A DNA stretch of 64,000 bases from CAVQFD01 sp963724695. Lineage in GTDB: Bacteria > Acidobacteriota > Vicinamibacteria > Vicinamibacterales > CAVVIG01. Below, in pieces: positions 61,546 through 64,000 of the stretch (its first letter is position 1; the number at the start of each line of letters is the position of its first letter). The notes under the pieces were generated by a model. That model saw nothing but the letters and a program-made list of their open reading frames with translations, was not told the origin of the DNA and ran no database searches. Location: positions 62,001 to 126,000 of the forward strand of contig CAVRVW010000003.1 of NCBI GenBank assembly GCA_963724695.1, in the 5' to 3' direction. The translations under genes and the position numbers were made by a program.

Positions 61546-62637
61546 GATGTTTTCGCCGCGAGCGCGTGAGCCTGGCGAGCGAGATAGAGCACCCGATCAC
61601 CGAACGTCGCAAACCGGGCGTCGTCGGTCTGCCCGCGCGAGTAGCGGTAGAAGATCTGCTGGATGACGACGGCGATCTTGAAGAGCGCGAACGTTTCGTA
61701 GAACGCGATGCCCGAGACGTCGCGGCCGGACTGCGCAGCGTAGCGCGCAATGATCTCGTCGTGCGTGAGCCAGCCGGGTCGATGCGTCACCGTGGTGAGC
61801 GCGTCGCGCTGCGACGGAGGGGCAGTCGGCGCCCAGTAGGCGAGGAGGATCCCCACGTCCACCAGCGGATCGCCGAGCGCGCTCATCTCCCAGTCGAACA
61901 CGGCGACGATACGAGCGAGGTCGTCGTGATCGAGCAGCACGTTGTCGAGCTTGAAGTCGCCGTGGACGATCGCCGGCCGGACCGGATCCGGCGGCAGGTG
62001 GGCGACGAGCCACTGGGCGAGATGCTCCATCTCCGGCACGTCTGCGATCTTCGACCGGTGCCAGCGTTCGGTCCATCCGCGGACCTGTCGTTCGACGAAG
62101 CCCGCCGGTTTTCCCAGGACCGCCAACCCGGGCTGTGAGATGTCGACGGCGTGCAGATGCGCCAGCGTGTCGATGAGCGTTTCGCTGACCCGCCGGCGCA
62201 GCGCCGGTTGATCGACGAGCCCCGGGGGCTCTTCGTGCCGCACGACGATGCCTCGGCGCCGCTCCATGACGTAGAAGATCGAGCCGACGATCGTCTCGTC
62301 CTCGCACAGGAGATACGAGCGGGGCGCGAGCGGGAAGACCGGGTGGATGGCCGCCAGCCAGCGGAACTCGCGCGCCATGTCGTGCGCCTTCGGCGGCACA
62401 GGGCCGAGCGGCGGGCGGCGCAGGACCAGCTCGGTGCTCGCCGAACCGAACGAGGTAGGTCAGGTTGGAGTGGCCGCCCGGAAACTGCGACACCTCCATC
62501 TCGCGACCGAGATCGAGGCCCGGGACATCCTGCGCTCGCAGGTGCGCGCGAAGGTACGCGGCCAGGCGCGGCCAGTCGAGGGCTTCGGTGGCTCGAACGT
62601 GCTGGGTGTCGCCCGAGGATGGGCCTCGCTCGCTCAC
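61539..62637 (-). CDS. APH-type phosphotransferase, ACAD11/LvaA-like (one frameshift)
   Basis: GTG start at 62637. Kinase-like fold of the aminoglycoside-phosphotransferase superfamily: VSQFPGGHSNLTYLVRFG (nucleotide loop), IVHGDFKLDNVLLD (catalytic loop with Asp and Asn), IVAVFDWEMSALGDPLVDVG (metal-binding Asp). A frame change near 62437 separates FGEH from PPKAHDMAREFRWL. Proteins of this type are fused to acyl-CoA dehydrogenase in eukaryotic ACAD11 and act with one in bacterial levulinate and 4-hydroxyacid degradation, phosphorylating the 4-hydroxyacyl-CoA. Here the acyl-CoA dehydrogenase lies 25 bases away on the other strand. Confidence 0.87.
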
Positions 62638-62662
62638 GGAGCGCTAGACTATCATCCGCCCC

Positions 62663-63870
62663 ATGAACCTGGATCTGTCGGAGAAGACCAAGGCACTGGC
62701 GACGACCCTCGCGGCGTTCATGGACGAGCACATCTACCCGAACGAACGGCTGTTCAACGAGCAGCTCGGGCAGGGCGATCGCTGGCAGCCGGTGCAGATC
62801 ATCGAGACGCTCAAGCCCAAGGCGAAGGCCGCCGGCCTGTGGAACCTCTTTCTGCCCGAAAGCCGGCAGGGCGCCGGCCTGACCAACCTCGAGTACGCGC
62901 CGCTCTGCGAGATCATGGGCCGCTCCCCGCGCTTCGCGCCCGAGGTGTTCAATTGCTCGGCGCCCGACACGGGCAACATGGAAGTGCTCGTCCGGTACGG
63001 CAGCGACGAGCAACGAAAGAGGTGGCTCGAGCCGCTGCTCGCGGGCGAGATCCGGTCCTGCTTCGCCATGACGGAACCCGACGTCGCGTCGTCGGACGCG
63101 ACCAACATCCAGTCGCGCATCGAGCGCGATGGCGACGACTACGTGCTGAACGGCCGCAAGTGGTACATCTCCGGCGCCGGCGACCCGCGCTGCAGGATCG
63201 CGATCTTCATGGGCAAGACGGACCCCGCCGCCGCGCGCCACCAGCAGCAGTCGATGATTCTCGTGCCGATGGACACGCCGGGCGTCACCATCAGGCGCAT
63301 GCTGCCGGTCTTCGGGTACGACGACGCGCCGCATGGGCATGCGGAGATCACGTTCGAGAACGTGCGCGTGCCTGCCGCCAACATGCTGCTCGGCGAGGGC
63401 CGCGGGTTCGAGATCGCGCAGGGGCGGCTCGGTCCGGGTCGCATCCACCACTGCATGCGGCTCATCGGCCTGGCCGAGCGATCGCTCGAGGCGATGTGCC
63501 GCCGGGTCACGACGCGTGTCGCGTTCGGCAAGCTCCTGGCGGAGCAGGGCACGATCCGCGCGGACATCGCCGAGTCGCGGATGGACATCGACCAGGCGCG
63601 CCTGCTGACGCTGAGGGCTGCGCACCTGATGGACACCGTGGGCAACAAGGTGGCGCGTGGCGAAATCGCGATGATCAAAGTCGTGGTGCCCCGCACGGCG
63701 CTGGCGTCATCGACCGGGCCATCCAGGCGCACGGCGCCGCAGGCGTCAGCGACGACTTTCCGCTGGCGGCCGCGTGGGCGCACTCGCGGACGATCCGGCT
63801 GGCCGACGGTCCCGACGAAGTGCATCGCGACGCGATTGCCCGGCTCGAGCTCAAGAAGTACTCGGGGTGA
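62663..63870 (+). CDS. Acyl-CoA dehydrogenase (one frameshift)
   Basis: ATG 62663. About 400 residues: MNLDLSEKTKALATTL, LPESRQGAGLTNLEYAPLCE, CFAMTEPDVASSDATNIQ (flavin-binding region), YVLNGRKWYISGAGDPRC, RVAFGKLLAEQGTI, and the C-terminal AIQAHGAAGVSDDFPLA with LADGPDEVHRDAIARLELKKY. One base is missing or extra near 63700, so the true frame ends at TGA 63870 whereas the uncorrected frame stays open to the window edge. The WYISGAGDP and LADGPDEVH motifs fit the ACAD10/11-type branch, matching the divergent phosphotransferase. Likely oxidises a hydroxyacyl-CoA-derived substrate. Confidence 0.9.
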
Positions 63871-63875
63871 GATTG

Positions 63876-64000
63876 ATGCGCGTCGCCTTGCTCGTGTCTC
63901 CCCTCGTGGCGGTCGCGGTGTTGGCCGCGCAGCCGCCGCCGGCCGCCCCCGTGTCCGTCTACGAGACCTCGCTGGCCGATCTCCGGACGGCGATGGAGGA
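63876..64000 (+). CDS. Start of a secreted amidase-like protein (partial)
   Basis: ATG 63876 lies three bases after the acyl-CoA dehydrogenase stop. It encodes a signal peptide (RVALLVSPLVAVAVLAAQ) and PVSVYETSLADLRTAMEE, which resembles the first helix of amidase-signature (AS) enzymes (pattern: S-L-x-x-L-x-x-A). The rest lies beyond the window, so the family call rests on this short piece. Confidence 0.5.
   Translation, partial: MRVALLVSPLVAVAVLAAQPPPAAPVSVYETSLADLRTAME

Overview
The window is visibly GC-rich and coding-dense. Its gene families point to a soil-type Acidobacteriota, most likely Vicinamibacteria: Oar-like TonB-dependent receptors with an N-terminal carboxypeptidase-regulatory domain, multi-domain DUF1587/1592/1588/1585 cytochromes with DUF1552 partners, secreted ankyrin proteins, NHL/Vgb propellers, PQQ dehydrogenases, DUF5916, DUF6152 and DUF6644. 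The taxon is inferred from gene content; no rRNA or tRNA gene was seen. Most products carry signal peptides, so this is a segment devoted to envelope uptake, periplasmic oxidation and hydrolysis.

Layout. 1-3.8 kb: the 3' part of a receptor, an NHL-repeat protein, the relic tail of another receptor and a small secreted protein. 3.9-9.5 kb (+): an ankyrin / PSD1-type cytochrome / DUF1552 operon. 9.6-12.9 kb (-): a TAXI binding protein, histidine kinase and OmpR-type regulator. 13.2-16.4 kb (+): a near-identical second DUF1552 gene and a cytochrome-Vgb fusion. 16.5-22.0 kb (-): a second ankyrin / PSD1 / DUF1552 operon joined by 4-nt stop/start overlaps. 22.3-25.3 kb (+): an almost complete receptor. 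25.4-28.5 kb (-): an M28 peptidase and a secreted methyltransferase-like protein. 28.5-34.3 kb (+): a cytochrome, a PQQ alcohol dehydrogenase with a lanthanide-type Asp, and a receptor. 34.4-36.8 kb (-): a lone molybdenum hydroxylase large subunit. 37.0-39.3 kb (+): DUF5916. 39.3-45.8 kb (-): an eight-gene run with two paralogous secreted proteins, DUF6152, a cytochrome, two DUF6644 membrane proteins, a MoxR ATPase and a Vgb propeller. 46.1-52.3 kb (+): a receptor, a cytochrome/copper-monooxygenase-like protein and a cytochrome-PQQ propeller. 52.4-62.6 kb (-): an amidohydrolase, a secreted protein, two esterases, a second cytochrome/copper-type protein with a metal-binding partner, an alcohol dehydrogenase and a phosphotransferase. 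62.7-64.0 kb (+): an acyl-CoA dehydrogenase and the start of an amidase.

Many genes are broken by single-base indels, mostly insertions, clustered at about 4-8, 17-21 and 45-53 kb. Conserved sequence continues in the next frame each time, so most look like assembly errors rather than decay. I give one span per intended gene and note the breaks.

The most distinctive non-coding signal is a set of degenerate 7-nt tandem arrays with different words, at 43.8, 49.0, 50.4, 57.6 and 61.5 kb. Each lies between two consecutive same-strand genes, and one folds back on an inverted copy of itself.
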